DNA from: Dendrolimus kikuchii
Taxonomy: Eukaryota > Arthropoda > Insecta > Lepidoptera > Lasiocampidae
Reading direction: 5' to 3'
Assembly: GCA_019925095.2 (NCBI GenBank)
Contig: CM034401.1
Location: forward strand, 14,668,338 to 14,732,337
DNA: 64,000 bases
Position numbers and translations under genes: made by a program. The notes under the pieces were generated by a model that saw nothing but the letters and a program-made list of their open reading frames with translations, was not told the origin of the DNA and did no database searches. Positions 1-11,274 of the stretch are shown piece by piece. Every line of letters begins with the position of its first letter. Within the stretch, counting starts at the first letter, position 1.

Positions 1-404
1 CGAAGAATAGACGTACAATAGCTTTTTCGTAGATAATATTAGATACTCTTATAATGATCCACAATACAATATTGTGCTAATCCAACTTCCAAACACTTCA
101 ATCAAGTCAAAAAAGCAAAGTCAGAGTTTCTCTGCATTAAAATACACTGTGCGAAGTTAACGCCCTGAATTGAAGGAACTAAAATCCATTTTAGAGAAAG
201 TTTAGGCAAAATAAATCAGAAGAGCTCCGTTCATCGAACTTGCCGGGAACAATTGGCGCGAACATGTAAATTAAATCGAGTGGCTGTCCCGGGTCCCAAA
301 GTCTCGAGTCCTTGTCCCGGGCAAAAGTTACCAGGTATTAAATTGAATAATGGCATCCTATCTATATTTAATATTATAAAAAGAAAAGATTTGTATTATT
401 GTAT

Positions 405-612
405 GTTTGTAACGAATAAACTTAGAAATTACTAGACCGATTTTAAAAATTCTTTCACCATTAGAATGCTATATTATCCTTATGTAACATAGGCTATATT
501 TATTACTAGAAAAAATAAGGATTTCTACCAAACCTTCAATAATGTAACCCAAAACGTTTAAAAAAGAAATTTCCACCTGTGCAAAGCGCGGACTGGTCGC
601 TAGTTGATATTA
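405..612 (+). repeat. Rep-C interspersed repeat, decayed copy
   Basis: This stretch shares blocks with 17010-17172: an 'accgattttaaaaat' block, 'cataggctatat', then 'caaagcgcgga' close to a 'ctagtt' end. The order and spacing match, so the two are copies of one old family. No coding capacity is visible. The family name is unknown to me; the layout resembles non-autonomous Helitron-like repeats of Lepidoptera, which is inference. Confidence 0.5.
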
Positions 613-650
613 TAAATGCCATAGTAACTCTTTACAAATTTAAGACTTGT

Positions 651-895
651 CCGTGCAGAAATGAAGAAAAACATAATTTTCTGCAGCCGGTCGGCCTGTC
701 GTAGGAGGCGACAAAACAACCCACAGTCAGGTGGTACAGCATTTGCCCATCTGGATGGCTACCACCCTTTGTCTAGAGTATACCGCCATAACAATCTTGA
801 GTTGTGTTCCAGTATTAATGGCCAGGTTCCTGTCTCCTTACATATCGCATAGGCGATGGTAACCGCTTTCTATCAGGCGGGCCGTCAACTCATAC
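651..895 (-). repeat. Rep-A interspersed repeat, minus-strand copy
   Basis: On the minus strand this reads as the family seen best at 51085-51385. It has the 5' block around 'gaaagcggttaccatcgcct', the middle block 'ggaacacaactcaag', and the 3' block with the 'gcctcctacgacaggccg' region. It is diverged and lacks part of the segment after the 'catcgcctat' block. The repeat is probably a SINE or a LINE 3' end. I cannot assign it to a named family. Confidence 0.65.
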
Positions 896-943
896 AGTAA
901 AAAAAAATGTGTAGGCCATGTTTTTCTTTTCTTTTTTTATTGC

Positions 944-1080
944 AAAGCTAGCAAACAGGCAGACGGCCCAATTCATGGAAAGTAGTTATCATCGCCTATA
1001 AACGTTTACAACACCAATGGCGAAGCCAACGCGTTGCTGGCCTTGAGGGTGGAATAAGGGGGAAGAGATATCCTAGTCAT
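944..1080 (+). repeat. Rep-A-related fragment, plus strand
   Basis: The first ~80 bases (caggcagacggccca..., then atcgcctat...acaacacca) match the 5' part of Rep-A, here in plus orientation, next to the minus-strand copy at 651-895. After about 1020 the sequence differs from other Rep-A copies. It is either a related subfamily or a chimera. Confidence 0.45.
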
Positions 1081-1202
1081 GGATGTAGATTAACTTTTGT
1101 CTAATAAAATACAATCTAGAAATGTCAATATATAAGCTAAAATCGCATCCAGACAATTTGTTTTTAAAACCAAATATTGTATAATAAATAATAATTATAT
1201 TA

Positions 1203-1535
1203 TCTTTATATATACTATATTTCGTCTGTTCGTGTGTATGTGTCAATGAATTCCTTCTAAACAATAGAACCGATTTTCATTTAAAAAAATGTGCATATTT
1301 GTATGGGTACCGGGATAATTTAGATTTACAATTAGCTCCAGTAGGTATCACTGGAATCGGGTCCCGGGATTATGATATAATATTTTCTAGGTATTTGTAT
1401 GGGTCCCAGGATGGTTTATATTATTTTTTAGTTTACACTATTGGCCCAGTAGATGGCGCTAGAATCTGGTTCTAGATTTCAGTTTTTTTAAAGCAGGACG
1501 ACTTCTGCCGTGCCCGCTAGTATTTTATATAATTT
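1203..1535 (+). repeat. Interspersed repeat with AT-rich body and gctagtatttta-type end
   Basis: This region shares phrases with 48480-48680: 'gaattcct' followed by an 'accgatttt/accaatttc' block, 'cccgggatt/ctcgggatg', then 'gatggcgct...ggttctagattt'. It also contains an internal near-duplication ('atttgtatgggt' at about 1298 and about 1393). No protein homology was seen. It is probably a non-autonomous DNA element. Confidence 0.5.
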
Positions 1536-1539
1536 TGGA

Positions 1540-1670
1540 TTTTGTTTTGATCGCACGCCAAAAGGAAGGTTTACCCTAAAAATCAGCGTCCTTTGCTTAA
1601 AATGCTACGTACAACTTCTCAAAATATGCTATGTATAGAATAATATATAAGGAATGTCGCTATTTATTCA
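1540..1670 (+). repeat. Rep-D repeat, plus-strand copy
   Basis: The reverse complement of 4785-4985 matches this stretch in two blocks: 'cgccaaaaggaag' with 'aatcagcg', and 'ctcaaaatatgctatgta' with 'aaggaatg' and 'gctattt'. It is one of two inverted copies about 3.2 kb apart. Confidence 0.55.
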
Positions 1671-1699
1671 AGTAAAGTCTCTTTCATTCTTTCTATTTT

Positions 1700-2295
1700 A
1701 TTATAACTATGAGGCAAATAGTCTTTACGTTTGCTTCCACTTAAACATTTGTGCACCCTGATGGGGTAAAAAATGTTGTACTTTGTTCATCTCAATGTAA
1801 TCTATGCTGTCACCGTGTCTTACACAAATAAAAATATTTGAATTTTATACCCACATACATTATACCGCTAAGCACATTAGTAATATTGGTAATTTATATA
1901 AAAACTGTTTTTAAAGAATAAAGAAAACCGACGCTGTTCGGCTAAAGTTCTTCACTGGCAACATTTACAGGGAATCCCTTAACATCTTCACAAGGAGTTC
2001 TTTTTACTTTCCTAACAAGTTTCACTGCGTCTCTAACGTTTGTAAGACTGTAGTGGACCTGGAAATCCCTTGTTACAAACTTTAATACGTGTTCAATGTT
2101 CACACAAGTCGGTGCGTTGAATCTCCTTCAAGTTTCCTTTCTTTTTTACAAGATACTGTATGTAGCTTATTGGGGTCTTAGTGTCTAATGAAGATTGTCC
2201 TTGTGTACCTGTTTGTACATAATATGACAGTCTTTAGAATTTTGTTTTTAAACTTCAATTATGGGAAACTGTAGCATTGTTGCGCTACCTCTTAA
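1700..2295. other. AT-rich stretch, nothing recognised
   Basis: No open frame of note and no repeat recognised by comparison within the window. There are several poly(A)-signal-like AATAAA hexamers, as expected in AT-rich DNA. Confidence 0.4.
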
Positions 2296-2299
2296 ACAG

Positions 2300-2495
2300 T
2301 TTTCCGACCTAATGTGCAAATTGTTATAATTACCACGTGCTAACAACGTAAAACATCGTGATGAAACCTGCACATCGAGTTTACCGATGCGTCACACTTG
2401 CCAAGCCGCCTTGGACAAGCGTCGCGGGTATACTTCAATTCTCCTATAGCGGGAGGCCCGAGCCCAGCAATGGGACGTTTATGGGCTGTTATTAA
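2300..2495 (-). repeat. Rep-B interspersed repeat, minus-strand copy
   Basis: On the minus strand it begins with the block 'aacagcccataaa', then 'gggctcgggcctcc', 'tacccgcgacgc', 'catcggt...ctcgatgtgcagg' and 'cacgatgttttac'. The same order is seen at 4191-4505 and 26465-26700 on the plus strand. I recognise this as a repeat type common in moth and butterfly genomes. Confidence 0.65.
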
Positions 2496-2499
2496 ATGT

Positions 2500-2755
2500 G
2501 CCATTCTTGGTACTGCAGTACATTTTGTTTGTGCAGTATCCAGGTGAGTAGCCGTAGATGGCTGTAAAGATGGCGATACCGGGCTTGGTGGGCTTTCCTT
2601 TCCCGACCCCGTGGGTGCGGACGTGTTCAGCCCGGAGGCAGCGCACTCGACGAGGCATCTCCTGTGAGGCTCGGCTCCGGCTCGACTGCTGCGAGTGGGA
2701 ATGGGAGCGGGGGTGACTCCAGTAGATTAAAGCCCAGTACAGTGATTTGCACCCT
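2500..2755. repeat. GC-rich repeat-like block of unknown family
   Basis: The block is markedly GC-rich against AT-rich flanks, with no long open frame. It directly abuts the Rep-B copy on its left. It could be the remnant of a LINE 3' end. I cannot match it to another copy in this window. Confidence 0.3.
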
Positions 2756-2759
2756 ATTA

Positions 2760-4185
2760 TTTAATACAAAACATTACGGAATATGATTTTTTTAATTTTG
2801 TACCCATATAATGATAATAATAATATTATGGATACAAAATAAAAAAATATTAAGATTATTTATATCTGGAATGAATTGTTTGGAAGCCAGTCATTAGGTG
2901 GGGTGCCAATAATGGTCTAGTTTACCTTATTTGTGTATAAAGTGTTATATGTTTCATGATTTACAGTAGTAGTTAAATTAGATAAATACTTATAGTATAA
3001 TAGAATCTGTACAAGTAAGTAGTTTAATAAATTTTATTTGTCTGTGATTTTAAATTCAATACCAAGGTTAACAAAATTAAGTATTTATACAATGTTTAAA
3101 CATAAATCACAATAGCAGCGACGTCCATCCCTAGTGACTCTTCTTTGTAAATAAGGAACATTCGCACAATTGAAAGCGCACCTTTTGTCAACCACGCGTC
3201 GTTGATAAAAACGATTTCAATATAAAAGTTACGAGCGTAATGCTGATATTAGACTTCAAACAAATTGAATCAATTTGGTTGAAAAACACGAAGATATTCA
3301 ATGACATTGAACGATTCAAGTTTATGTTTATATCACTTTGGTTGATTCATCGAAATTGAAAGAGCGAAATGAATCGTCTAATATGGGCATGAGGTAACCT
3401 CTTATAAACCAAACAATCATCTAAATACTGCAAACTGTGATACATTTTTAATACATCGTTTATCTCCCTAACAATAAGCTAAACTTAGACGTCTTAAAAC
3501 TTGTTCCAACGTCTTAAAATATGTGCTACCATGATGTAACTGAAATCTGATACGTGTTTTATAAATCACGGACAAAAAACAAGACTGATGTTAATCTTGA
3601 CGTACTGTAATGGTTCGTTATAAAATCAGATCAGATGGCTTATACTTACGATTGACTAAACGGTAGACAACTGTAGGCATTGTCTGACATAATAAAATAT
3701 GGTAGTTACTTTGAGAAATCTGGTATTATATGGCAATTCAAAAAGCGTGTCAGTTTATGCACAATGAAGGATTTCGAGATAACGAACGTTTACTGTTTTG
3801 CCTGCACAACCCAAAAAAATCATAAAAAAACATCATACTTTAAAAACTACCCAAAAACAACCTTGTCCAAAGACTTTTTTAAATAGGTAATTTTCATGAT
3901 CTTCAAATTGAGTAGCATTTTCCATTCCATAGTTAGAACGGTTTTTACGACTTTGGAAGCGTCTATCTTACAACCTAGTTTCCCAATAAAATCATTATTA
4001 TGTTGACAGACGATGACCATACCAATGAATACTGAATACTCTTCATTAAATACTGTTTTTTCTTGAATCTTGCCTTGTCGATTTCGATACGCCATCGTGC
4101 ACAAGTGTGTAGTATAAATAGGTACACTTCTATGGAAAAATTTGAAAAACTTGAGAAATTAAAGTAAAATATAGTTTTTTAAATT
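2760..4185. other. AT-rich stretch, no gene recognised
   Basis: The only open frames are short: 85 codons on the minus strand at 3847-4104 and 68 codons on the plus strand at 3680-3886. They have AT-driven composition and no recognisable domain. Around 3240-3380 several 'ttgaa/ttcaa' half-palindromes cluster. I assign nothing to them. Confidence 0.4.
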
Positions 4186-4190
4186 TAATA

Positions 4191-4505
4191 GACTATTAAT
4201 AATAACATTAACAGCCCATAAATGTCCCACTGTTGGGCTTGGGCCTCCTATTATAGGGGAAACGGACAGTATACCCGCCACGCTCGTCCATGGCGGGTTG
4301 GCAGGTTTGACACATCGGTTATCTCGATGTGCAGGTTGCATCACGATGTTTTCCTTCACCGTTGTTAGCACGAGGTAATTGTAACAATATGCACATTAGA
4401 TCAGAAAACTGCCTAAGCGGTGGTGCATGCGTTCCGGCCAGGGTCGAATTTACGCCCTTTGAATTAGGAACGCGTGCGCTAGCCATTACGCTGCCACGAC
4501 TTACA
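4191..4505 (+). repeat. Rep-B interspersed repeat, longest copy
   Basis: This is the most complete Rep-B copy. It runs from 'aacagcccataaatgtccc' through the 'cacgatgttttccttcacc' block to a 3' part ending in 'gtgcgctagccattacgct...acgactt'. The ending resembles a reverse-complemented tRNA-like/anticodon-side region found in some lepidopteran SINEs, but I could not fold it convincingly. Confidence 0.65.
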
Positions 4506-4629
4506 GACTTAATAGATTATTACTTAGTATTTAATATTATAAAATATTGTAATATTACTATTTGTTAACGTTTCATATAGCTTCATTTTAAATACCTATT
4601 TATATATATTTTCCACTATTTTTTCTTTT

Positions 4630-4745
4630 TTAGTTTGCTAATAGCTAAACTGACATATTATGGTCCATCTGATGGTAAGTAGTGACCGCTGCCCAAGGCC
4701 ATTGGCATTCAAAAACTGCAAGGGAGCCGATATGTTGCTTAACTC
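4630..4745 (-). mobile_element. LINE 3'-end remnant, minus strand
   Basis: On the minus strand this has the layout of the common lepidopteran LINE tail also seen at 47376-47570. That layout is a 'gccaatggcc...gcagcggtcac' block followed by 'taccatcagatgg', then a 'tttgctaa'-type end. Only about 115 bases remain and no coding sequence. Confidence 0.5.
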
Positions 4746-4784
4746 GTTAGGATTTTAAGAATATTTTTATAAAAGAAAAAGACA

Positions 4785-4985
4785 TTATTTGAAGAAATAG
4801 CGACGTAATTACATTCCTTATCATATACATAGCATATTTTGAGAATTTATACACCGTATTTTTTTTTTCTAACACGGTTTGTACTTAGCATATTGCTGTG
4901 CCGGAATTAGATCCGACACAACGCTGATTTTCAGTGCAAATCTTCCTTTTGGCGTGAAATCAAAACGACCCAATTTTATTAATCT
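4785..4985 (-). repeat. Rep-D repeat, minus-strand copy
   Basis: This is the inverted partner of 1540-1670, with blocks 'gcatattttgaga' and 'ttccttttggcgtg' in the same relative order. It contains an extra ~70-base segment (about 4845-4915) absent from the other copy, including a T-run. That suggests a small insertion here or a deletion there. Confidence 0.55.
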
Positions 4986-5289
4986 AATTTTACTTATGAA
5001 ATATTTAAATAAATAAGAAATAAATAAATTTAAATAAAACCAACAGTAAAATACTTTGTTACTTTAATATTCAAATAAATAAATAACCATGTAATTACTT
5101 AAATCTATTGGCACATCCTTGTGTGTGTATTCCATGTAACAACTTCTATCGAATCATCTTTCCAAATACAATTCGGTAATGTTATTACAGAGTATTACCA
5201 CGTTCTGTATGCCACGTCACTCACGTGAGGCAACAATAAAATTGTACTCATAACCTATAAATGTTTAATGTAAAAACAAAGAGATAGAT

Positions 5290-7104
5290 AACGCTGGGAA
5301 TAATCCAAAAGCTTTGTGGGCTGCAATAAAAAACATAACTAACACAAATAAAGCCCCCACTACAACTACTGAACTATTAAAATTCGCTGAGAATGCCAAT
5401 AAATCGATAAATCAAGTTTGTTCATTCTTTACGAACATTGGCAGTAACTTAGCTGATAAAATAATTTATAACAACAAAACCAATAATTTAGAGTCATTTA
5501 TTACAAAATCTTCTATCTCACCATTAAATTCCTTTCTTCTGGCAGAAACTGATGAAGCAGAAGTGGAATACATAATTTCACAATTACGTAATGCTAGTGC
5601 GGCAGGTTGGGACAAAATTTCAAGTATTATTTTGAAACAGTGTCGAAATAAATTAACCCCCGTGATTACACATATATGTAATAGATCTATTCTGACAGGC
5701 GTATTTCCTGTGGCCTTTAAAAAAGCTATTGTTTATCCAATACACAAAGGAGGAGACAAGGGCAGTGTCAACAACTATAGGCCAATATCTGTTCTACCTG
5801 TAATATCTAAAATATTGGACAAAATCATAAATTCTAAACTAAATAAGTTTTTAGACAAAATGAACATCATAGCATCGAATCAATATGGATTTAAAAAAGG
5901 AGTTTCAATAGAGGATGCTGTCCTAGATTTAACTCAGACTATTGCAGGCCACCTTGATTCTATAAACAAATACTTAGGTATCTTTCTCAACATGGCTAAA
6001 GCGTTTGACACTGTCTCTGTGCCCATTTTGTTAAATAAATTAGAAAACGCAGCTATTAGAGGTTTACCACTACTTCTGTTTAAATATTACTTAATGAAGA
6101 GGACACAGCAAGTTAAAATTGATTCCTTCCTCAGTAATGAACAAGAAATTACATATAGGGTTCCACAAGGGAGTGTACTGGGTCCTACGCTGTTTAAAAT
6201 CTACATTAACGATCTCTGTAAAATTAATATTACTAATGTGGTAGTCTTTACTTATGCTGATGATACCGCACTAGTTATACAGGGTCCTAGGTGGAACTTT
6301 GTTAAAAATAAGGCCGAGGAGTATCTTTCCACCGTTATAGCTTGGCTAAACTGTAACCTACTTACGTTAAATTTATGAAAACAAACTACATAGCCTTTGC
6401 TCTTAAAAAAACCTGAAACCTAGGAAAGATTTCTTTCTATCTGCTCACACGTAGTCAGACAAATTAAATAACTGTAACTATCACTGCTTAGCATCAGTAA
6501 AAACTTTAAGATACCTTGGAGTACAGATTGATGAATATTTGCGATGGGACACACAACTTAACAATGTAATAGCCAGAACCCGGAACTTAATCTATATATT
6601 CAAAACACTAAGAGATTGTGCACCACTAGAATTAGTAAAAAAAATTACATAGCATTATGTCAATCCGTTCTGAGGTACTGCATCTCAGTATGGGGTGGAG
6701 CAGCAAAAACCATGTTTCTCAAATTAGAAAGAGCCCAAAGGGCTGTGCTAAAAGTCATGACAAAATAACATTTTAGATACCCAACCCAACAATTGTTGGT
6801 AGAATGTGGGGTGCTTAGTGTACGTCAGCTCTATATACTTGAATTAATTGTTAGAAAACACAGAAATGTCTCTTTACCCGATACGTCCAAACGTCAAACC
6901 AAAATAATATGCCCCTGCATCCCGCATAATACTAGTTTTGCCAAACGTCAATTTTATGTCATCAGTTCTTTTCTTTATAAGAAGGTACATGATAAATGTG
7001 ACATCGTATATTTAAACAGACATGAAATCAAAGCAACCACACAAAAGTGGCTTATGCAACTTGATTACCAAAAAACTGAAAACTTATTGTACAATATCAT
7101 ATAA
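5290..7104 (+). pseudogene. Reverse transcriptase of a Jockey/CR1-like LINE, broken
   Basis: The first open part (to 6378) covers the RT domain. It has the NNYRPISVLP block near residues 150-160, a QYGF block, a motif A that reads FLNMAKAFD, the VPQGSVLGP block, and motif C YADD at 6253-6264. Motif A should carry Asp before the KAFD segment, but the codon at 5989-5991 is AAC (Asn), so the enzyme would be inactive. After the stop at 6376 the frame is broken by several stops and frameshifts. Homologous phrases resume around 6500-6660 (a KTLRYLGVQID-like segment). A 103-codon end (6793-7104) looks like the C-terminus of this LINE type. In life the protein would copy its own RNA into a nicked chromosomal site. 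Confidence 0.85.
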
Positions 7105-7139
7105 ATTAACCTTATTATATATGAGAATATTGTGATCCA

Positions 7140-7180
7140 TCATTTGCACACACAAATACACACACACACACACACAAACA
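7140..7180. repeat. (CA)n microsatellite
   Basis: An imperfect CA dinucleotide run within the 3' UTR of the LINE remnant. Confidence 0.85.
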
Positions 7181-7447
7181 AGCTAACATCTATTTTTAAT
7201 TTTTTTTAATTTTAGTGATAGAAATTGTTAAGTCAATCACACACGTACTTGGTGTCCCGCGATACAGGCTAGTCCTAGTGCGGAACCTATGTGAGCATTA
7301 TTTCTGTAAAATCTTTTGACAATAAATTTATTTCATTTCATTCAATCAATGTGCTATTTTACTGTAAAGGTACAAAGTGTCTAATATATTTTATTTTCCC
7401 ACTCTATACACTATATAGGCTGTGCACAAGACTGACTCGCGTTACAG

Positions 7448-7480
7448 GTAAGTCATATATATATATATATATATATATGA
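7448..7480. repeat. (TA)n microsatellite
   Basis: A short perfect TA run just 3' of the LINE remnant. Confidence 0.85.
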
Positions 7481-7489
7481 CCTTTTAGA

Positions 7490-8200
7490 AGAGCGTTATA
7501 TTATAGCGCTATATGCTATATATCTAACTATATTATATACACTATGCTGGGTGATAATATATTTTTTTTTTGCTTTCACATAACACTCTTTATATAAAGA
7601 AAACAACTCGAAAACGAATGTCTTTAAACACACCTCCTAATGAGTTACGGCTCTAATGATTTCCCCATCTTAACATAATAAATCTGTGGAAACAAAGATT
7701 TTGTTCTCTCTTCCACTTAGGTCGTTCACAATAAAATAACATCCCATAAAATTTAGCTGTCACACATAAATTACTTGTTATTCTTTGGAGCGTTCGAGAA
7801 TGGTTTTAACTTAGTGTGTTCTTGCCATCAATTTATACATTTCTAAGTCTAGGTTTTTATGTTGTTCAGTGTTTTAATATAACCGCGTTTGAAGTACGAA
7901 TTTCATATATTTTGAACTAACTTCATACCATGACAAGCAGGCAACAATTTCATTTAAATATTTTTAATATTAACCATATTAGCCTGTCGCAATTTTGATT
8001 TATTTCTAAAGATACTTATTATTTTTATATTATAAAACACCACTTTTCTTTCTGGAGTAAATATTTTGATCTAAATAGGTATATATAATAGCAAACAATA
8101 AATTAATTAATATACTTAATCTGGCCATAAATACTGTTACAATTAAAAAGAAACGAAATATTACATTTGAATTTGGAATCTGTCATTTTTATATGATGGT
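7490..8200. other. AT-rich stretch, nothing recognised
   Basis: No meaningful open frame and no repeat recognised. The terminal inverted repeats of the adjacent mariner could lie at its right edge, but I could not pair them. Confidence 0.35.
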
Positions 8201-8257
8201 TCATTGTGTTTTCTCATTTTGGCGCCAATACATTGTACAACATTTTGCGATATTAAA

Positions 8258-9295
8258 ATGGATTGGGGCGATAAAGAGAACCGAATCGCTGTGATTGCAT
8301 TACACAAAGTAGGTATGGAGCCAAATGCAATTTTTAAAGCTCTCCATACTCTTGGTATTGGTCAAATGTTTGCGTACCGAGCTATTAATAGATACAATGA
8401 GACCTCCTCTATTTGTGACAAAAAAAGATCTGACTAGTCCACGTAATGTTTGTACGAAAAAGGTGGTCAAAAGAGTAAGGGAAAGAATTCGAAGAAATCC
8501 TGTCCGAAAGCAAAAGATTTTATCTCGAGGGGTGAAGATCACCTAGAACCATGTCGCGTATTTTAAAAGATGACTTAGGACTTGCAGCCTATAAGAGATG
8601 CACTGGTCTTTTCCTAACTCATAATTTAAAAAAGAATAGGGTGGTAAAATCCAAATAACCATTGAATCGGTACGCAAAGGGAGGTCACAGAAAAAAATTG
8701 TTTACGGATGAGAAAATTTTTACAATTGAGCAACATTTTAACAAACAATATGCGTATTTATGCTCAAAGCTCTAAGGAAGCTTCTCAATTAGTTGACAGA
8801 GTACAACGTGGGCATTATCCGTCTTCAGTGATGGTTTGGTGGGTTATTAGCTATGAAGGAGTGACTGAGCCATATTTTTGTGAAAAAGGTATCAAGACAT
8901 CGGCACAAGTGTATCAAGATACCATTCTTGAGAAGGTAGTTAAGCCCCTTAACAACACCATGTTCAATAACCAAGAATGGTCCTTCCAGCAAGACTCGAC
9001 GCCGGGTCATAAAGCTCGATCCACGCAGTCTTGGTTGGAAACGAACGTTTTGGACTTCATCAGAGCTGAAGACTGGCCGTCGTCTAGTCCCGATCTTAAT
9101 CCGCTGGATTATGATTTATGGTCAGTTTCAGAGAGTACGGCTTGCTCTAAACGCCATGATAATTTGGAGTCCCTAAAACAATCCATACGATTGGCAGTGA
9201 AGAATTTTCCCATGGAAAGGGTGCGTGCTTCTATTGATAACTGGCCTCAACGTTTAAAGAACTGTATTGCAGCCAATGGAGACCACTTCGAATAA
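8258..9295 (+). pseudogene. Tc1/mariner-superfamily transposase, DD37D (maT-like), decayed
   Basis: Read across frames, the region encodes most of a transposase. An N-terminal helix-turn-helix region (8258-8435) is followed by a linker in another frame, then the DDE catalytic domain. The first Asp (FTDEKIF) is the codon at 8707-8709. The second is at 8993-8995 (QQDS). The third is at 9107-9109 (NPLDYD). There are 37 residues between the second and third Asp, which is the maT/DD37D signature. The frame is lost near 8430 and near 8750, and there is an in-frame TAA at 8656-8658, so it is inactive. The last ~195 codons (8708-9295) are still open. It would have cut and pasted its own element at TA sites. 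Terminal inverted repeats were not identified. Confidence 0.88.
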
Positions 9296-9479
9296 GCTTT
9301 TTATATTTTACATTGTTTTATATTTATGTATTAAACTAACACACTGTAAAACGTATAAATGATATTTGCAATAAAAAAAATTCTTTGTTACAATATTTAT
9401 AGCAAGACTAGGTATAGGTAATTACACACACATACATTGTATCAAGCTAAGTTACGCTTGTGTAGGTAAGATACATTTT

Positions 9480-9665
9480 TGGTGCAATGGCCAACGCTGG
9501 AGTCGAACCCAAACACCTTGCCCAGATAAAAAAAATGAATTTTTTTTTACTACATTTATTAGAACTCGGTACCTCTGTGTTATAAATTAGGCATGCCAGC
9601 GTACACTGCTAACTACAGAGGCTGTCATGGATATTGTCATTTACTGTAGAATCATATAGGTATAG
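9480..9665 (-). mobile_element. Degenerate tRNA-derived SINE-like remnant, minus strand
   Basis: On the minus strand an A-box-like segment ('tagttagcagtgtacg', about 9600-9618) is followed by a degenerate B-box-like segment ('gaggtaccgagttct', about 9567-9582). Downstream is a second tRNA-like block with 'gggttcgactcc' (about 9500-9512). This layout fits a RNA polymerase III SINE promoter, but the bases are too degraded for a firm call. Confidence 0.4.
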
Positions 9666-9669
9666 TAAT

Positions 9670-10605
9670 TTAATAGAGTCCAAGAATTCCGTTAATACTC
9701 CTGCCAAAAAAAGTAAAATAAGTACTGTACTAAAAAGTAAAGTAATAATTACTACTGTCTTTTAATCCTCCCTAATATTAGACACAAAATATCATTATTC
9801 TTTCAACTTATAAGGAGAAGTCGACGGAAAGACAAATGTTTTACATACTTTGGGATTATAAAATTGATTTGACATCTGGCAATCTCTAGTTTGCCGTAAA
9901 AGCTGTTCTATTAATTAACCACGTTCAAGACGAGTTCTGGAAGCGTGACATCATGTTCCCGCGATTTTCGACAAGGCTCCTTTGTTCAGAAGCACGGCTT
10001 CGAAATTATAAATCTTTCGGTGACAGGCCAGTACAAATCTGAGAAAATATTTTTCAACTTATTCTTTGTTTAAGGATCGTTGCGTCATTGCCATACACGC
10101 ATTGGGGCTTCATAGACAACGCACCATTGTTTACAGGGAACAAACATTCAATAGTTTAACACTTTCATAGCCAATCGCGCGACGCTGAGTGTTCTCGCTG
10201 TTTTAACTTTGGTTAAACACACGACGAATTTATTCATTTAAGAAATATGAATTAATTTAATAAAAGCTTCTTTTTGGCTAGGCAATAAATAATTGTAATG
10301 AGTGTTTTGAACAGAAACTACTTAAAATAAATCTATGTGCCTGAATCTGCTTAAACCTCATAAAGTACTAAATTATTAATTAATTACAATAAATCTGAAG
10401 ACAAATATACTGGAAGCAATGAACACTGAGATAGGTCAAAGTTATAATAAACTAATATGATAAACAAAACATAAACATAACTTTGGAAGAAGTGTAACAA
10501 AATTGGTAAAATTTTAAAATTTCGCACTCTAGTACGCATTTCTAATATAGAAAATCTGCTTTTTTTTACTTGATTCCTAGCATAGAAGAAGAATACTAAC
10601 TTCCA
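9670..10605. other. Mixed sequence, no gene recognised
   Basis: No long open frame. The part around 9800-10210 is less repeat-like and slightly richer in GC than its surroundings, so it may be single-copy DNA. No exon or motif could be assigned. Confidence 0.35.
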
Positions 10606-10612
10606 TAGTTCC

Positions 10613-10915
10613 TGTGATATACTATTGTTTCGAGTCGCGAGACTCGAATTAAAATACCGTTAGAATAACTATAGAGTTTATTAGAACTATACAAACATGT
10701 ATAACACAGGTACAAATATAACCGAACAGAACAAGTCCAAACGTAATGCAGAAGGTCGTAATTCAATAAAACGCGCAAAGTCCGTCACTTATTAGATTCC
10801 CGACACCTCTCGCTTCGCACGTGGTTCTCGCTCGACTCCTCCCCCTCCATCAGGTCATCGTTTTATACTGTACAAATGCAATCTCCCCGTATCTAAGTCT
10901 ACTTAATTCGCCACA
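10613..10915 (-). mobile_element. Candidate solo LTR, minus strand
   Basis: On the minus strand the ~300-base block starts TGTGG and ends TCACA, the TG...CA form of retrotransposon LTRs. It has a TATA-like 'cagtataaaacg' early on. An AATAAA poly(A) signal and a T-rich segment lie in the second half. No internal retroelement genes flank it, so it would be a solo LTR. The flanks do not show a clean 4-6-base target duplication, which weakens the call. Confidence 0.4.
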
Positions 10916-11216
10916 CCTGGCTAATGACTCGGTCGCAAACTGCCATAAAAGAGTACAATAAAATAATGGTCTGTTTTCTAATCACAAATTTTAAACATAA
11001 AGTAAACAAAAGTAGACGATCATAAAAGAGTTATAATTAGTTTAAATGCCGGCAGGTAATAAAATGTGTTTTCTTTCAGATATGCAGGTGGATTTTGTTT
11101 TAGTCGGGACCTGAGTTATTACTACGTTGACTACTAATCTTTAAAAAAAATTAACTATATTATAAATAAAACTATACTTATAAAATAACATAAATAAAGT
11201 TCTATATCTATATGTA

Positions 11217-11274
11217 AAAAATTGACTACAAATCGCTGTATGCGGGGGCCTACAGCGATTTGTAGTCAATTTTT
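11217..11274. repeat. Perfect 24-bp inverted repeat with 10-base loop
   Basis: Arm 11217-11240 and arm 11251-11274 are exact reverse complements, separated by 'tgcgggggcc'. The hairpin sits at the 3' end of the minus-strand endonuclease-like fragment that follows. Confidence 0.85.

Larger units (their letters stand above)
5284..7345 (+). mobile_element. 5'-truncated non-LTR retrotransposon (Jockey/CR1-like)
   Basis: This unit covers the linker before the RT, the RT domain, the C-terminal region and a 3' UTR that ends near 'aataaatttatttcatttc'. The apurinic endonuclease domain is missing, as expected for a 5' truncation during target-primed reverse transcription. The 3' UTR holds a (CA)n stretch. 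I did not find a convincing target-site duplication, so the left edge is approximate. Confidence 0.75.

Noticed and set aside
9480..9665. A functional tRNA gene on the minus strand.
   Set aside because: A- and B-box-like segments are degenerate and no cloverleaf could be paired; listed only as a SINE-like remnant.
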